A program made the translations under genes and the position numbers. From Sinotaia quadrata (Eukaryota > Mollusca > Gastropoda > Architaenioglossa > Viviparidae), in the NCBI GenBank assembly GCA_028829895.1, contig CM054184.1:54085701-54149700 (forward strand): 64,000 bases of DNA, written 5' to 3'. Below the pieces are notes generated by a model. It saw only the letters and a program-made list of their open reading frames with translations, was not told the origin of the DNA and searched no databases. Shown here one piece after another: positions 23,701 through 38,700 of this stretch (position 1 is its first letter; the number at the start of each line of letters is the position of its first letter).

Positions 23701-26700
23701 GATAGTAATATTTCATTAGAGGAAAAAAACAAAACACTAACAAAGTTTTATTTAATAGAATCTGTTCTTACCTTAGAGGAAGGAGGCCTAAAGATTTCCA
23801 GATCAGCTGTGTTTGCTACAGAGCAGTAGTTATATATGCCTGCCATTATTTTGTGGAGGAAATCATGGCTAGATTATATTTATCAAGACTGTTTTAGTAA
23901 ATGTCTGTCATTATTTTGTGGAGGAATGAATATTCGAATGGTCGAAGATTAAATGTATCCATAATATTTATTTTAACATTATTATGAAATTAAGCACAAT
24001 GCATCCATACACATAGGCCTACCACTCATCTTCCCAAATTACACACATTTAAGTTTATTGTCCCTGACCTAACACAAAGATTGCTCTTGTCCAGCTATCC
24101 CCCCCCCTCCCACTACTTCCTTTACAGTTTACACCTTTTATAGGAGTTGTTACATGGAATGGCGGACATTCAGTCATCACTGGAACTAATTATCGATTTT
24201 CACTCAGGTCACGATTTTCACTCCGGTCACGAATACCGAGAAAGGGGTTGTTGTACTGGCAAGTTTAAGTTGGCAGAAACACCTTACTGCATATAAACCC
24301 AATAATTTCCAAACCGAATTTTCTTTTTCGTTGACTTCTTGCCCCACTAAGTGAAGTAGATTTTTACACCCGCCTATATACGTGTGGTGGGAGTGGTCTG
24401 GCGTTGAATTTGTGTAACAACAAACACGTGTGGTGCAGAGTGGTCTGCGCAGAGCACAGAACCCCCTATTTATGCTTGAGCAGGCACATTAGCCTGACCT
24501 TGAACTTGAACTCGTAGTATTTATTTGCAATACATACATAGCAAAAGTGAGATAGTTCATGAACCTAGTAACATGAGCAAAAATTCAGTACAGCCCTACA
24601 GAACAAGAAACTGTCTAATTAAGTACACAGACAAAACAACAACTAAACATACAAGAGTATATGACGTCATTAATAAATAGCATAAATAGTCAGAGAAAAT
24701 TTTATTAATCAATATCACAGAGAAAAATGGAGAATGATTACTATTGTTAAAACTTGTCTTGTTAGACATTTGTGCATGACACTCATATATTTTTATAAAC
24801 AACGAGATTTCAAGTTTGTGTTGAGTCTTGTTAAAGAGGTATTTACATTATTTATAAACAACGAGATTTCAAGTTTGTGTTGAGTCTTGTTAAAGAGGTA
24901 TTTACATTATTTATAAACAATGAGATTTCAAGTTTGTGTTGTCTTGTTAAAGAGGTATTTACATTATTTATAAACAATGAGATTTCAAGTTTGTGTTGAG
25001 TCTTGTTAAATAGTTAAACAGTGTGGCTGAGTAAATTTACCTATCACTTTTTCTAAACTTAATAATTATATATTGATGCCAATGTTAACGTCACCAGACC
25101 TTGGGCGCTGCTTATGATGATATTTTTAAGTGTCAAAGTTGAGTAAACCACTCAAGTGGAGCATATGCTAGAACTTGCTGATACAATCCAAACTAATTCC
25201 AAAAGGATGAGTAGTTTTTTTTTTGACTAATAGTCTCACACTTGTTCATAACAAATTCAACCAGTGTGGAGGGACCATAACTTTTTTGTCGCTTACATTT
25301 TGATAATATAAAACTCGAGTCCAGTCAAAAAGGCAATCGTTATCTTATGGCAAGTTAACTGACTGAAAAAAAAGACTAGACCTAGAAATATTTCGTACAT
25401 GTTTGCTATTGATCTATGATTTGAAATGGAGGGTGCTTTAAGTAATTGAACCATTATTTCTTTGTTCACTAATTTGATTACTTTGACCTTATACTTGTGA
25501 ATTTTGATTGATGCTATATTTCTTATATGCTGCATGGATTTCGTTACAGGATTTGTAAGTTGAGAATGTGTGTAAGGGAGAAAGAAGTTTAGAGAGTTGA
25601 AATAGGGCTGAAATTTAGCGCTGTCTTCATTTGTCTTTTCCAGAAAGGAGCGCACTTTTTTGTGTGTTTATATCTGTGTATTCACCTCATTTGTCTTTTC
25701 CAGAAAGGAATTTTGTTTATAATTGTGTATTCATTTGTCTTTTCCAGAAAGGAGCGCACTTTATTTTGTTTATAACTGTGTATTCACTTCATTTGTCTTT
25801 TCCAGAAAGGAGCGCACTTTTTTTGTTTATAACTGTGTATTCACTTCATTTGTCTTTTCCAGAAAGGAGCGCACTTTTTTTGTTTATAACTGTGTATTCA
25901 CTTCCGACTGCAGTGACTACTACTTTACTCTGTCACATTGGTGTGTGTATCTAGTGTTATCATCGAACTTATTATTAAACGTGTTGGTGTAGGTTGATTC
26001 CTGTGAATTCCGTTCGAGAGCCAATATGGCAGAAATTAAGACTTGAGTTTGGTCTCAAGAATTCACAAAAGTTTCTTGAACATTCCTTGTGGGTGTGCTG
26101 AGTAGCATACCCGGAGAGTCGGGAACATTCCTCCTGGTATGTTTGATAATGCATACTAAGTTCTGAACAGTTCTCCAATGTGTGTTTGATAATGCATACT
26201 AAATTCTGAACAATTCTCCAATGTGTGCTTTGCCATATTTCAGGTGTGTTGTGTCTTTTTTTTTGTTAAACAGTCACTTGCCATATTTCAGGTGTATTGT
26301 GTCTTGTTAAACAGTCACTTGCCATATTTCAGGTGTATTGTGTCTTGTTAAACTTTCACTTGCCATATTTCAGGTGTGTTGTGTCTTGTTAAGCTGTTAA
26401 ACTGTCACTTGCCATATTTCAGGTGTGTTGTGTCTTGTTAAGCTGTCACTTGCCATATTTCAGGTGTGCTGTCTTGTTAAGCTGTTAAACTTTCACTTGC
26501 CATATTTCAGGTGTGTTGTGTCTTGTTAAGCTGTTATACATGTCTTTACATTAATTATAGACAGATATTTCTAGTATGTGTTGTGTCTGGTTAAGCTGTT
26601 GAACAGACATTTTCATTGTTAATAGACAACGAGATTTCAAGCAGTGTTGTTTGTTGTTATATGGTTAGTCAGACACTGAAATATGGAACTTACACATATT

Positions 26701-29700
26701 TATAAACTTAGAGAATTTTCACTTTTGACTCCTGTTATGTTGTTTTCACAGACATTGAAGCATTAACTCATATTTATTTATATACTTAGAGAGTTTTCTC
26801 TGTTTGGTCTTTTTATATGATTTGACATAAACTTGATGTTCTACACAAATGTTTTATTCATGTTGTAGATTGGAAAAGGACTGTTGCGATCGTCGCTTGG
26901 TGAAGTGAATTGTGTGGCTGACGTAGTACCTGTTGACATGGCAACCAATGCTATGATAGCTGCTGCCTGGTTCACAGCAACCGAAAAGTATGTTACATAA
27001 ACAGAAAATATGGCTTAAAATGGACCCATCCTTTTTTTAACAATTAGAATGATTACGTCACTTAAACAGAAATGAGTTTGTCACTGGAACAATGGAATTA
27101 TTTTACATATTTGGTATTAAAACAAAATGAACGTTTATCTCTAAAACATCAAGCATGATCATTATAAACGTTTCATGATCGTTAAAATCCTTTTGTCTCT
27201 AAAACCTCAAGCATGGTCGTTAAAAATAAAGAAGGTATGACTAAAATTGAGAGTATGTCTTAGTGGAAACGAAAGTTTCTCAATCCACTTAAATGATGTC
27301 ACAACTAAGGCGAAGGTTTGTCATTAAATAAAAATAATGTCAGTAAACGCATTTGTCATATAGACGAAATGCTATGTCAGTAAACGCATTTGTCATATAG
27401 ACGAAATGCTATGTCAGTAAAACAAAAGTTTGTCACTAAGATGAAATAATGTCACTAAAATAAATACATAACTCAAATAACGAAATGTTTGTCACTAAGG
27501 CAATGTCACTAAAATAAATACATAACTCAAATAACGAAATGTTTGTCAATAAGACAAAGTAATGTCACTAAAATAAATACATACTCAAATAACGAAATGT
27601 TTGTCACTAAGACAAAGTAATGTCACTAAAATAAACACATAACTCAAATAACGAAATGGTTGTCACTAAGGCAAAGTAATGTCACTAAAATAAACATAAC
27701 TCAAATAACGAAATGGTTGTCACTAAGGCAAAGTAATGTGACCTGATCAACCATTTGCTCTTATTAATGTATTTTCTATGGCTGGACTTTTGACAGAATG
27801 TTTCATATCAATGTATATTTTCTTTGTCTTTACAAAGTAGTGGATAATCCATTTAAATGTATATTTTCTTTGTCTTTACTTAGTAGTGGATAATCCATTT
27901 AAATGTATATTTTCTTAGATTTACATATGATTGAATAATCTATTTAAATGTATACTTTCTTTGTATTTACATGTGAATGGATAATCCATTTAAATGTATA
28001 TTTTCTGTCTTGACCTGTGAATGAATAATTCATTTATATATATTTTTTTTCTTTGCTGACTAGATGAACCATTAAAGTTTATATCTGGCTAGCCCTGGTG
28101 AGCAAGTCATTAAATGTATATTTTCTTAACTAGACGTAGTGAGTGAGCCATTAAATGTATATTTTCTTGGCCTGACGTAGTGAGTGAGCCATTAAATGTA
28201 TATTTTCTTGAATAGATTTAGGGAATAAGTTATTTAAATGAATATTATTGCTGGCTGGACTTTCAAAAAGATCCATTTTCAAGTATATTATCTGTGGCTA
28301 GTCTTTTGCTTATTGGGTGAACCGTTTAAATTAATATTTTCTTTAGCTGGACTTGCTGAGATAACCATTTAAATGTATGTATTATTTGCCTAAGCTTGTT
28401 CGCTCTGCGATTCATTTAGGTGACGTTGTGTTGGAGTCAAGAATATATACCTCAGAGTGCATTTTACGTTTGGAGAGAAATGTTTGTAGAAACAGTTTTA
28501 GACTAGCTTTATTGTTTCCATTAGATTTGAGTATGGACAAAATACTGCTTTGCAATCATTTCTTATGCTTAAAGATCAGTTCTTTTACATTTACTCTGTC
28601 TGCCTTTGTTTTTAAATTATAATCACATGGAAAATCTGTAGAAAAGCATCTTTTATTTAAGAAAATAATGATTCTTACCATGTATGACACCTCTAGGCAC
28701 CCTTCACTCATTGTGGTTATTATTTATTAATTAATAACACAACTAATTACAAGTGATCGAGAATCCCTGTTTATACTTATAATTAATTCTCCCACAAGAT
28801 CAACCTGTCTCTCTCTTGGCGGATTATAAAAAGGGTGTCATAAAACTCTACTCGATACACAATAATAAGACAAACATTTTACTGTCACAGAAAGTTTGGA
28901 TTGCATCAGCAAGTTCTAGCATATTCTCCACCTGAGTTGTTTACTCCAACTCTGGCACTTACAAAAATATCATCATAAGCAGTGCCCAAGGTCGGATGAC
29001 GTTAACATTGGAAATAAAAATATAATTATTTAAGTTTAGAAATATGGATAGGCAAATTCTCTCCCCACACTATGCTCCTTTGGTTTCTCTTGAAATGTGG
29101 CTTTTGTTTTTAAAATAACCTTTTAGAAACAATAAAAACGAAAACCTTGGGGTTAGTTGTGACATGTTCAGTCTGACTCGAGCTTTCTTTTCCAGACCAG
29201 AGTCTCCAGTAGTGTACAACTGCACAACCGGACAAATTAACAGTTTTACGTGGAAAATGTTTGGTAAGTTTGTGCCATAAAAAATGTGTTTGATAAGTAT
29301 TCAGCGGCCTAAAAAAGGTTTGGTAAGTTATCAGTGTCATAAAGGAAATGTATGGTAAATTATCTGTGCCATAAAGAAAATGTAATGTAAATTATCAATG
29401 CCATAAACTGGCATAAAGAAAATGTATGGTAAGTTATCTGTGCTATAAAGAAAATGTAAGGTAAATTGATAATTTGTATCATAAAGAAAATGTTTAATTA
29501 AATCTCATTTAGATTAATCAATATATATTTCGACTCTTTCACCTTCATGTGCTTTTTTAAAAAAAACTTTGTAATATATTAGCATGCATTATAAACAATT
29601 TGTGTATTCTTAATCTTACACTACTATGATTTGTTGTAATTGATGTGTCAGCGACATCTAGCGAGTCATGTTAATGATGAACTGAAACCTGAATGAGTTT

Positions 29701-32700
29701 TATCTTCATTGTTCTAACAATAAAATAGCTAGGTTTGCTAAACTTTTTGCAGCGATCTGTCACCCAGTTTAATTATTACACCAGTCAGCAGTTAATTTGC
29801 TACAATGTTTTGCCAGGCATCAGTTGACAAGTATAATTATTACACCAGTCAGCAGTTATATGTAATTTGTTACAATCCGTAACTATCCGATTGCTTATTT
29901 TTTCATCATTATCATCTAATCATTTATAACTTTCTGCATTCAGTTTATTCCTTATCGTGTTATATCATTCTACAGTCATACAATCCATCAACCTTTTCAT
30001 ATGGTTCGCTAACCATCCTGTCATTTAATTTGCTGCATCATTCTGCAATCAATCAATCATTTAATGGCGTTGCAGTAAAGAGCAGTCAACAAATCCTTTA
30101 AAGTGTTGCATTAAATTCTTCAATCAACCAATCAGTTAATGCAGGGGTCACCAACACGGTGCCCGCGGGCACCAGGTCGCCCGCAAAGACCACATGAGTC
30201 GCCCGCAGGCCTTTTCTAAGTCTTCACATTATTAATAATGTATAAAGGCAAACTAAAAGAGTGTATCAAACTGGTAGCCCTTCGTATGACTCAGTACCCA
30301 TGAAGTAGCTCTCAGTATCAAAAAGGTTGGTGACCCCTGAGTTAATGCATTGCATTTTTAAAAAAACAGTCAACCAATAAGTATTATGTTACTGAGTAAT
30401 CAACCGAACAGTTAATGGGTTGCATCATTTCACAATCCACCATTCAGTTAACATATTACATCTTTCTGCATTTAACCAATCAATATGCATATCACATTAT
30501 TTTGCAGAGAGGATGTCACACAGCAGTTTCATGAAGAATCCATGTAACTCGGTGGCTCGCGTGCCAAACCCACGTTTCCAAAAGACCAGATTCTGGAGAA
30601 ACTTTTGGATTGTCTTTGACCATTTCATACCTGCCTACGTCATGGATGCCTTTCTACGGATAAGCGGTCGTCGGCCACAGTAAGCTGTGCCAATGTATAT
30701 TATGTGATGTTAGATGTTTTATTTGTTATATGATATTTGTGGTTCACCGACAAATGCACGCTGACCAAATCAATATAATTTGCAAAGTTGTACACTTAAT
30801 GCTACAGATCAGTTGTTTTTTCATTTAGTATTCTTTTGATTTAAAAATTTGACTCCGCTTTCTGCCTACAATTACGTCTTTGGGAGAAAATGTCCAGGCC
30901 AAACTTTTGCAACTAGGATTTCTTAGTGCAACAACAACTGTTCATGCTGTTCCACTTCTTTACAGTCTTGTGTCACTCCACTTCTTTATGACCTTCGTGT
31001 CACTCCACTTCTTTATGACTTTCGTGCCACTCCACTTCTCTACAGTCTTCGTGTCACTCCATTTCTTTACAGTCTTCGTGTCACTCCACTTCTTTACAGT
31101 CTTCGTGTCACTCCACATCTTTATAGTCTTCGTGTTACTCCACTTTAAAGTCTTCGCATCACTCGACTTCTTTACAGTCTTCGTGTCACTCGACTTCTTT
31201 ACAGTCTTCGTGTTACTCCACTTCTCTACAGTCTTTGTGTTACTCCACTTCTCTACAGTCTTCGTGTCATTCCACTTTTCTATGACCTTCGTGTCACTCC
31301 ACTTCTCTACAGTCTTTGTGTCACTCCACTTCTGTACAATCTTTGTGTCATTCCACTTCTCTATGACCTTCGTGTCACTCCACTTCTCTACAATCTTTGT
31401 GTCACTCCACTTCTTTACAGTCTTTGTGTCACTCCACTTCTTTATGGTCTTCGTGTCACTCCACTTCTTTATGACCTTCGTGTCACTCCACTTGTCTATG
31501 GTCTTGTGTCATTCCACTTTTTTATGACCTTCGTGTCGCTCCACTTTTTTATGACCTTCGTGTCACTCCACGTTTTTACAGTCTTCAAATCGCTCCACTT
31601 CTCTTCAGTCTTCATTAATTATGTCTTCAGCAAGATACAGAACAAGGTCAATGCTCTTTGTTACACTTCACTGTCTGACTCCAGAGTAAGATCCTAAGTG
31701 CTAAGATTCTTTCTAGCCCCACTGCTAAGATCCTATCTGATCTCCATCCTGTTTACATTCTTCTAGATGCATGTGTCCGACATCAGACAATCGCATTTTT
31801 AACAGTTTGACAACAAACAACAGGTAGTAGTGGAAGAATTTATTTACTTAGCAGGGCCCATCTTCACTGGAAGGTGCTACCTGTCGAGCTGATAGAAACC
31901 AAGTTTATTTCCAAGAGCGCTCACCAGACAAATCTCTTATCAGGAACGTTATCACATTGTCCTCTGTCATTGCTGATTCAAACTATATATATATATATAT
32001 GTCCATTGTATTTGTACATTATATATTGTATATAATATTAATATATACAATGTATGTTCTTTGTATTTGTACATTATATATTGTATATAATATTACTGTA
32101 ATATATATAATGTATGTACATTGTATTTATACATTATATATTGTATATAATATTAATATATAATAATATATGTCCATTGTATTTGTGAATTATATATTGT
32201 ATATAATTTTACTATATTATATAAAATATGTACATTGTATTTGTACATTATATATATTGTATATAATATATATACAATATATGTCCATTGTATTTGTATT
32301 ATATAATATTAATATATAATATATATCCATTGTATTTGTGTTTCCTTTTGTAAATACATATTCATAAAATGTATGAATTCCTTCTTGTGTTTTCCTATAT
32401 TATCTGACGGTTCTTCATTCTAAGACTTTCAGCATTGATCTCTAAGACATCCTTTACATGGACTGGCTGTCACTTAGCACATCATCCAGCTTGTAGCCAT
32501 CTTGGATTTTCAAAACACTACATATACGATAGTTATAACTGAATATTAGAATGCCATTGGAATTTTAAACAGCATACCCAATGTATGCACTAATTCATAA
32601 CGATATTATTTAATTTACACGGTCTTTCGTTATGGAACCATTTCTAAAGACTTTGACATTGAAGATTTACAGTTTATTTTCTAAAAGGCCAAAGGTTGTC

Positions 32701-35700
32701 TGGCATCAATCCATTTAATAATGATTTAATATCAAGGGAGGTAATTCTTCTCAGTGTGTTTAGTTTTAAGTGAATTATCAGTAAAGTATTTTGTTTATGA
32801 GGTTACAATCAACTGTTGAGTTTAAAATTGTATTATATTTTAGTATTAAGTTTAGAGTTGTGGTTAGGAAATAAAACGGCTGCCTTTCTATCTCTGGTGG
32901 AGTTAATTTTCCTATCTCTATTTCTAAATTTAGTTGTTTTATAAATTGTTAAATTGTCAAAGTGACCCAATCTTGGGCAGTCCTTAAGTTAAGACTTAAA
33001 TGTAAGAAAGAATGGAGTTTTAAAAAGGGAATAAACTAGAAACTTAGCATATGTTCCCTGATTATATTTTTACAGGAACAAAGCAGCCTTTCCCAGTATT
33101 ATCCGAATCTCCTGTCTTACTGATTATAAACAGCTACAACCATGGTAGACGTGATAAGTCTCTAGCGTGTAAGTGTAAAGAATACTCTGTTGATATATGG
33201 TGGCAAAGTATGCTGACTACATCAAGCAATTTCTAGATCAAGGAAGTTACTGGAAATTGCTATAATTGTTGTTCTGCTTAAGGGAGCTGGTACAATGAGG
33301 GAGTGCCTAGATTTGCCTCAAGAGAATAGATGTGAATCAGTTCTACAACATTTTGAGGGAATCATGTGAAATTGACTGTAATAACCGATCAATAAATTGT
33401 GGCTTCGTTACAAAAAGTGCATAAAAGACTATTGAGACAGTGCCTAACCCAGATTATGTACAAACAATTATTGCTTATCTCTAAGAACTCCATTTCTGTT
33501 CTCTTATAAGAACTATCCTGTGATTTGTATTGAATTCTTGAATTGTATGTTTTGGATATAAGACTGTTTAGTTATTCAAATTATTCAAACATGGTTTTGA
33601 TATTGAAGTCAAGAAGTCTATTTCATTGTATCTGTTATATGTATATTTGATTGTTGATTTCATAAATTTATTGACCTTCTTACACATATTGATAACCTTA
33701 TGTTATAAAAGAAAGTGGGTGGATGGGGGCTCGCTAAATATAGATTAAAGACGGATTTGTGTTCTCCTTTAGTAATGAGATTTTCACCTACGGAAATATT
33801 GTGTGATGGTAAATGTTTGTCTTTAATTTTGTGGAATGAAGAAAACGTTTACAGTGCATGCATGTCTGCCAAGTGAGAGAGATGAGTGGTGTATGCTGGA
33901 GAATTATTAATAACATAAATTGAGATTCTCAACGCTAGTAATCATTTATGGATGGTTAATTAATAATAATAATCATAACCATTAACAAAATAACTAAAGA
34001 ATTTTTAAAGTGAATGTCTCTCGTGTACATGAGTGTCCTTTAAATATATCACTCAAGGTCATGTTATTGTGTATCCTGAACTTCTTAGGGTATAAATTGT
34101 TTCTGTTTCACACACTTTCCTACTCTGTCTCCTCAGGTTTGTACGCTTCCAGGACAGAATCTGGAAAGCCGTTTCCAGCCTGGAATACTTCTCTTCTCAT
34201 CAATGGAAATTTCACAATGACAATATTTTTATGCTTTTAAGCAAAATGTCTCCGGAGGATAAGATGGTAATTATATTAATATAGTTCAAGGTCATTGTGT
34301 TTAAAAATTTTGATACGTTTAATGTGCTGCATTCTATTTGATTGTCTTAATAGTAAATATAGTTTAAAATTCTATTTAATATTTGTAGTTAATATTAAAG
34401 GCGATTGCCATTTGTTCAGAAGTGTTGTGTGCTTATGTCATTTCTATTAGTGTCACGAATCATGAGTGTTGTGTGTTTAGTGTCACGAATCAAAAGTGTT
34501 GGGTGTTTGCATCAAGATTCAAGAGTGTTGTGTGATTAGTGTCAAGAATCAATAGTGTTGTGTGTTTAGTGTAACTTCTATTAGTGTCAAGAATCAAGAG
34601 TGTTGTGTATTTAATGTTAAGGATCAAGAGTGTTTGTGTTTAATGTCATTTCTATTAGTGCCAAGTATCTAGAGTGTTGTGTTTTTAATGTCATTTCTAG
34701 TGGTGTAAAAATCAAGAGTGTTTAGTGTAAAGAATCAAGTGTGTTTAGTGTCATTTCTATTAGTGTCATGTGTTGTGTGTTTAGTGCCAAGAATCAAGAG
34801 TGTTGTATGTTTAGTGTCAGGAATCAGGAGTTGCCTTAAATGCTGACAAATGTTACTTAATTCTTACTTATTAAGATAAAAATTTAATTTAATCGTCTTC
34901 ATCGATGATCAGAATAATATTAATGATGATTGTTGTTTGCTTGATTTATCGATTGATTGATTGACTTATGATGTTGAATGATTGATTGTTTTCTTCCATT
35001 TGTAACAATAATAATCCAGCCTGCCATCCTTTTGCTGTATATTTGTAATTTTATGCAATTATTATTTGTAGTTATATTAATTATTATTCTGTCTATTAAC
35101 TTATTAGGATAACTTCTTACATGTATAGTTGTGCTAGAGTTTGCTTGTTGTTTTAATTTCCAAATCTAATTGTTGTAGACGTGCTAGAGTTTGCTTGTTG
35201 TTTTAATTTCTAAATCTAATTGTTGTAGACGTGCTAGAGTTTGCTTGTTGTTTTAATTTCTAAATCTAATTGTTGTAGACGTGCTAGAGTTTGCTTGTTG
35301 TTTTAATTTGCAAATCTAATTGTTGTAGACGTGCAAGAGTTTGCTTGTTATATTAATATGTAAACATAATTGTTGTATTTGCTAGAGTTTGCTTGTTATT
35401 TTAATATGTTGACATAATTATTGTAAACTTTATTGAGTTGTTTATTTTAATATGTTAGCATAATTATTGTAAACATAATTGTTGTAGACGTACTGGTGTT
35501 TGCTTGTTATATTAATTTGTTAACATAATTGTTGTATTTGCTGGTGTTTGCTTGTTATACTAATATGTAAACATAGTTGTTGTATTTGCTAGAGTTTGCT
35601 TGTTATACTAATATGTAAACATAATTGTTGTATTTGCTAGAGTTTGCTTGTTATACTAATATGTAAACATAATTGTTGTATTTGCTAGAGTTTGCTTGTT

Positions 35701-38700
35701 ATATTAATTTGTAAACATAATTATTGTAGACGTGCTGTTGAATGCAATGTTCATGGGTGTATGAGTGAGAGTTTTGTCAACATCAATCCTTGGGTAGCAT
35801 TGTGATTGGATCAGTCTACTCATTCAAGCGTGTCTAAGCCGTCAGGATCAATCTGCCTACTCAGTCGTGTCTGAGCCATCTAGACCAGTCTACTAAGTCA
35901 AGCGTGTCTAAGCATCTGAACCAGTTTACTTGCTCAAGCGTATGTAAGCCGACTGGACCATGTGACATTTTTCTGAGATGTTTATGGAACATGTTGATGG
36001 GAGCATATTTATGATACATGTTTATAGAACACTTTGACGTGGCATGTTTATGACTGATGTTTGTGGAACAATGTAACAAATTGATGTGACATGTTTATGA
36101 AGCAATATTTTTTTAGGGGGGGGGGAATGTTTATGTAACAAGTTGATGTGACAAGACATGTTTATGAAGCAATATTTATTTGGGGAATGTTTATGTAACA
36201 AGTTGATGTGACATGTTTATGAAGCAATATTTATTTGGGGAATATTTATAGAACAAGTTGATATGACATGTTTATAGTGCAAGCTTTCAGGTCATATACG
36301 ACAGTCAATGAGTGCACAAAATGACAACAATTAACAAAGTAATGAAGTGGCTCTACATATTGTTCTTGTCATTCACTGTGAGGGAACGTTAAATTATGTA
36401 TTGTAATTATGTATGATGATAGATTATGCGTTGTGTCTTGTAATTCTGTGTTGTGATTAGAATATATGTAGTGCATCTTGTAATTATATATATGTTGTTA
36501 GATTTTGTCTTGTAATTATTATTTGATGGAATATTTGTTTATATGCGAGATATCTTGCAATTGTGTATGATGGGGTTAAAATTATATGTAGAAGTCTTGT
36601 ATGATGGGACATTAGATTTTGTTGTGCTGTCAGAAGTGTGGCATTTGTAATTTGTACGTATTGACTTCAGATTATTTGCTCTTCGTGTAAAAATTCAAAT
36701 AATTGTGACGTCACACTTGTATGCGTTCTTTGTCTTGTTCTTCAAATGGTTGTGATGTCACATATGTACATTTGTCTTGTAATTCCGATGGTTGTGACGT
36801 CATACTTTATGTGTTGTTTGCCTTATAATTCAGATGTTTGTGACGTCATTCATGTCGTGTAATTCAATTGACTGTTATATCATGCTTTATGTGTATTTTT
36901 CTTAAATTCAGACGGATGTGACGTCATACATTATGTGTATTTTGTCTTGTAATTCAGATGATTGTTATGTCGTGCTTTGTGTGTTCTTTGTCTTGTAATT
37001 CCGTTGGTTGTGACGTCATACATTATGTGTATTTTGTCTTGTAATTCAGATGGTTGTGACATCATACTTTATGTGTTCTTTGAATATATGTGACTGTGAC
37101 GTCATACTTTGTGTGTTATTTGTCTTGTACTTCAAATGGTTGTGAAGTCATAAATTTTTTGTTTGTCTTATATGCTCACCGTCTTATAATTCGGTTGGTT
37201 GTGACGTCATACTTTATGTGTCGTTAGTTTTGTACTTCATTTGTGACAGTATGTGCTGTAATGTTTGTCTTATTGTTCATTGTGACATTAGGTATTTTTA
37301 TGTGTGTCTTGTTGTTTATTGTATTGACTAAAATTCAATAGTAACATTCAGTTTTTTGTGTCATTGTGTTGTAATGCAAAAGCAGTAATAAAATTATTTG
37401 CATTGGTTTCAGATTATAATGCAATAAGCAGTGTTATAATATTTGCATTGATTGCTTGTATTCCAATTTAATACGTTGTTGTATCTTTCTAGATAACATG
37501 ATACATGCATTGTAATTGAATACTTTGTTGTAGTGGTTCTAGATCACGTGATACTTGTAATATAATACGTAGTGGTTCTAGATCACATGATACATACATT
37601 GTAATTTAATACGTTGTTGTAGTGGTTCTAGATCACGTGATACTTACATTGTAATATAATACTTGTAATAGAATATGTTATTGTATATGTTCTAGAATCT
37701 AGATCAATGATACATACATTACAATATAATACTTGTATTGTTCTAGATCACGTGATACTTGTAATATAATACTTGTATTGTTCTAGATCACGTGATACAT
37801 TCTAATTTCTTACGTTGTTGCAGACATTTCCATTTGACTCTCGCAGCATTGACTGGTCCCAGTATATGGAGAACTTTTGTCTGGGAGTCAAACAGTTTTT
37901 GCTGAAAGAAGATATTTCAGACCTCCCTAGAGCTAGAGTAAATCTCCAAAGGTAAGCATGCAAATTTCTTTTCCTATTTATTTAATGGCATTTTTCTTCT
38001 TTCTAAGAATTAGGAGAAAACATTGGATTTAATTTATTGAATATGGAATAAAGACTTCACTGAAAACCGACGTTAGCACCTTTGGAGTCGACACTGACCT
38101 CAGATAATGCATGTGTCCAGGAGTGAGTTGTTGAGCCGCCTCCTCTCACCTCCTCGATGGGTAGGGGGGGGGGTCAGGTCAGCTATCGCGACTTGCTGAG
38201 ACCACACCGAATGACTTAAGTTGTTAAAAATAAATCACTCTCACACACAGATACCAATGATGTTCTTGTGGGGAAATATATTTATTCTGCATGTGAGGTA
38301 AAGTGTGAAAGTCAGCTTGTATGTATAAAAGCGGAATGAATGTATTGTGAGGGACGAACAGAACGAACAAACAAACAACCGTACCAACACACTTTCACAA
38401 CAGAGAGAGAGAGAAAAACCCAACTCTTGATGAAGAGAAAAAAAAGAAATGTATTCTAATAATAAAACGGGCTACTCTCTCGTACGGTGTTAGTCATTCA
38501 TTCAACAACATCCACTCAGCAACATTCATGGGATAGGGGGACCAGAGCGATGGATATGATGAAATAAAATAAAATAACAAGCAAAATTAATAATATATCT
38601 GGCGGTGAAAACCGCAATACTATATCAAATAGTATACAAAAAATTTCTATTACCAATCTGTGGGTAAAAGCCCACCACAAAAGATAAATACAGAAAATGG

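Noticed and set aside
28377..28622. 81-codon plus frame in intron 8
   Set aside because: It has no similarity recognised, no splice context, and composition like the surrounding intron.
30880..31527. 215-codon frame of VFVSLHFFT repeats resembling membrane segments
   Set aside because: It is a 27-bp minisatellite in intron 10 of the reductase. Hydrophobicity follows from CT-rich monomer content.
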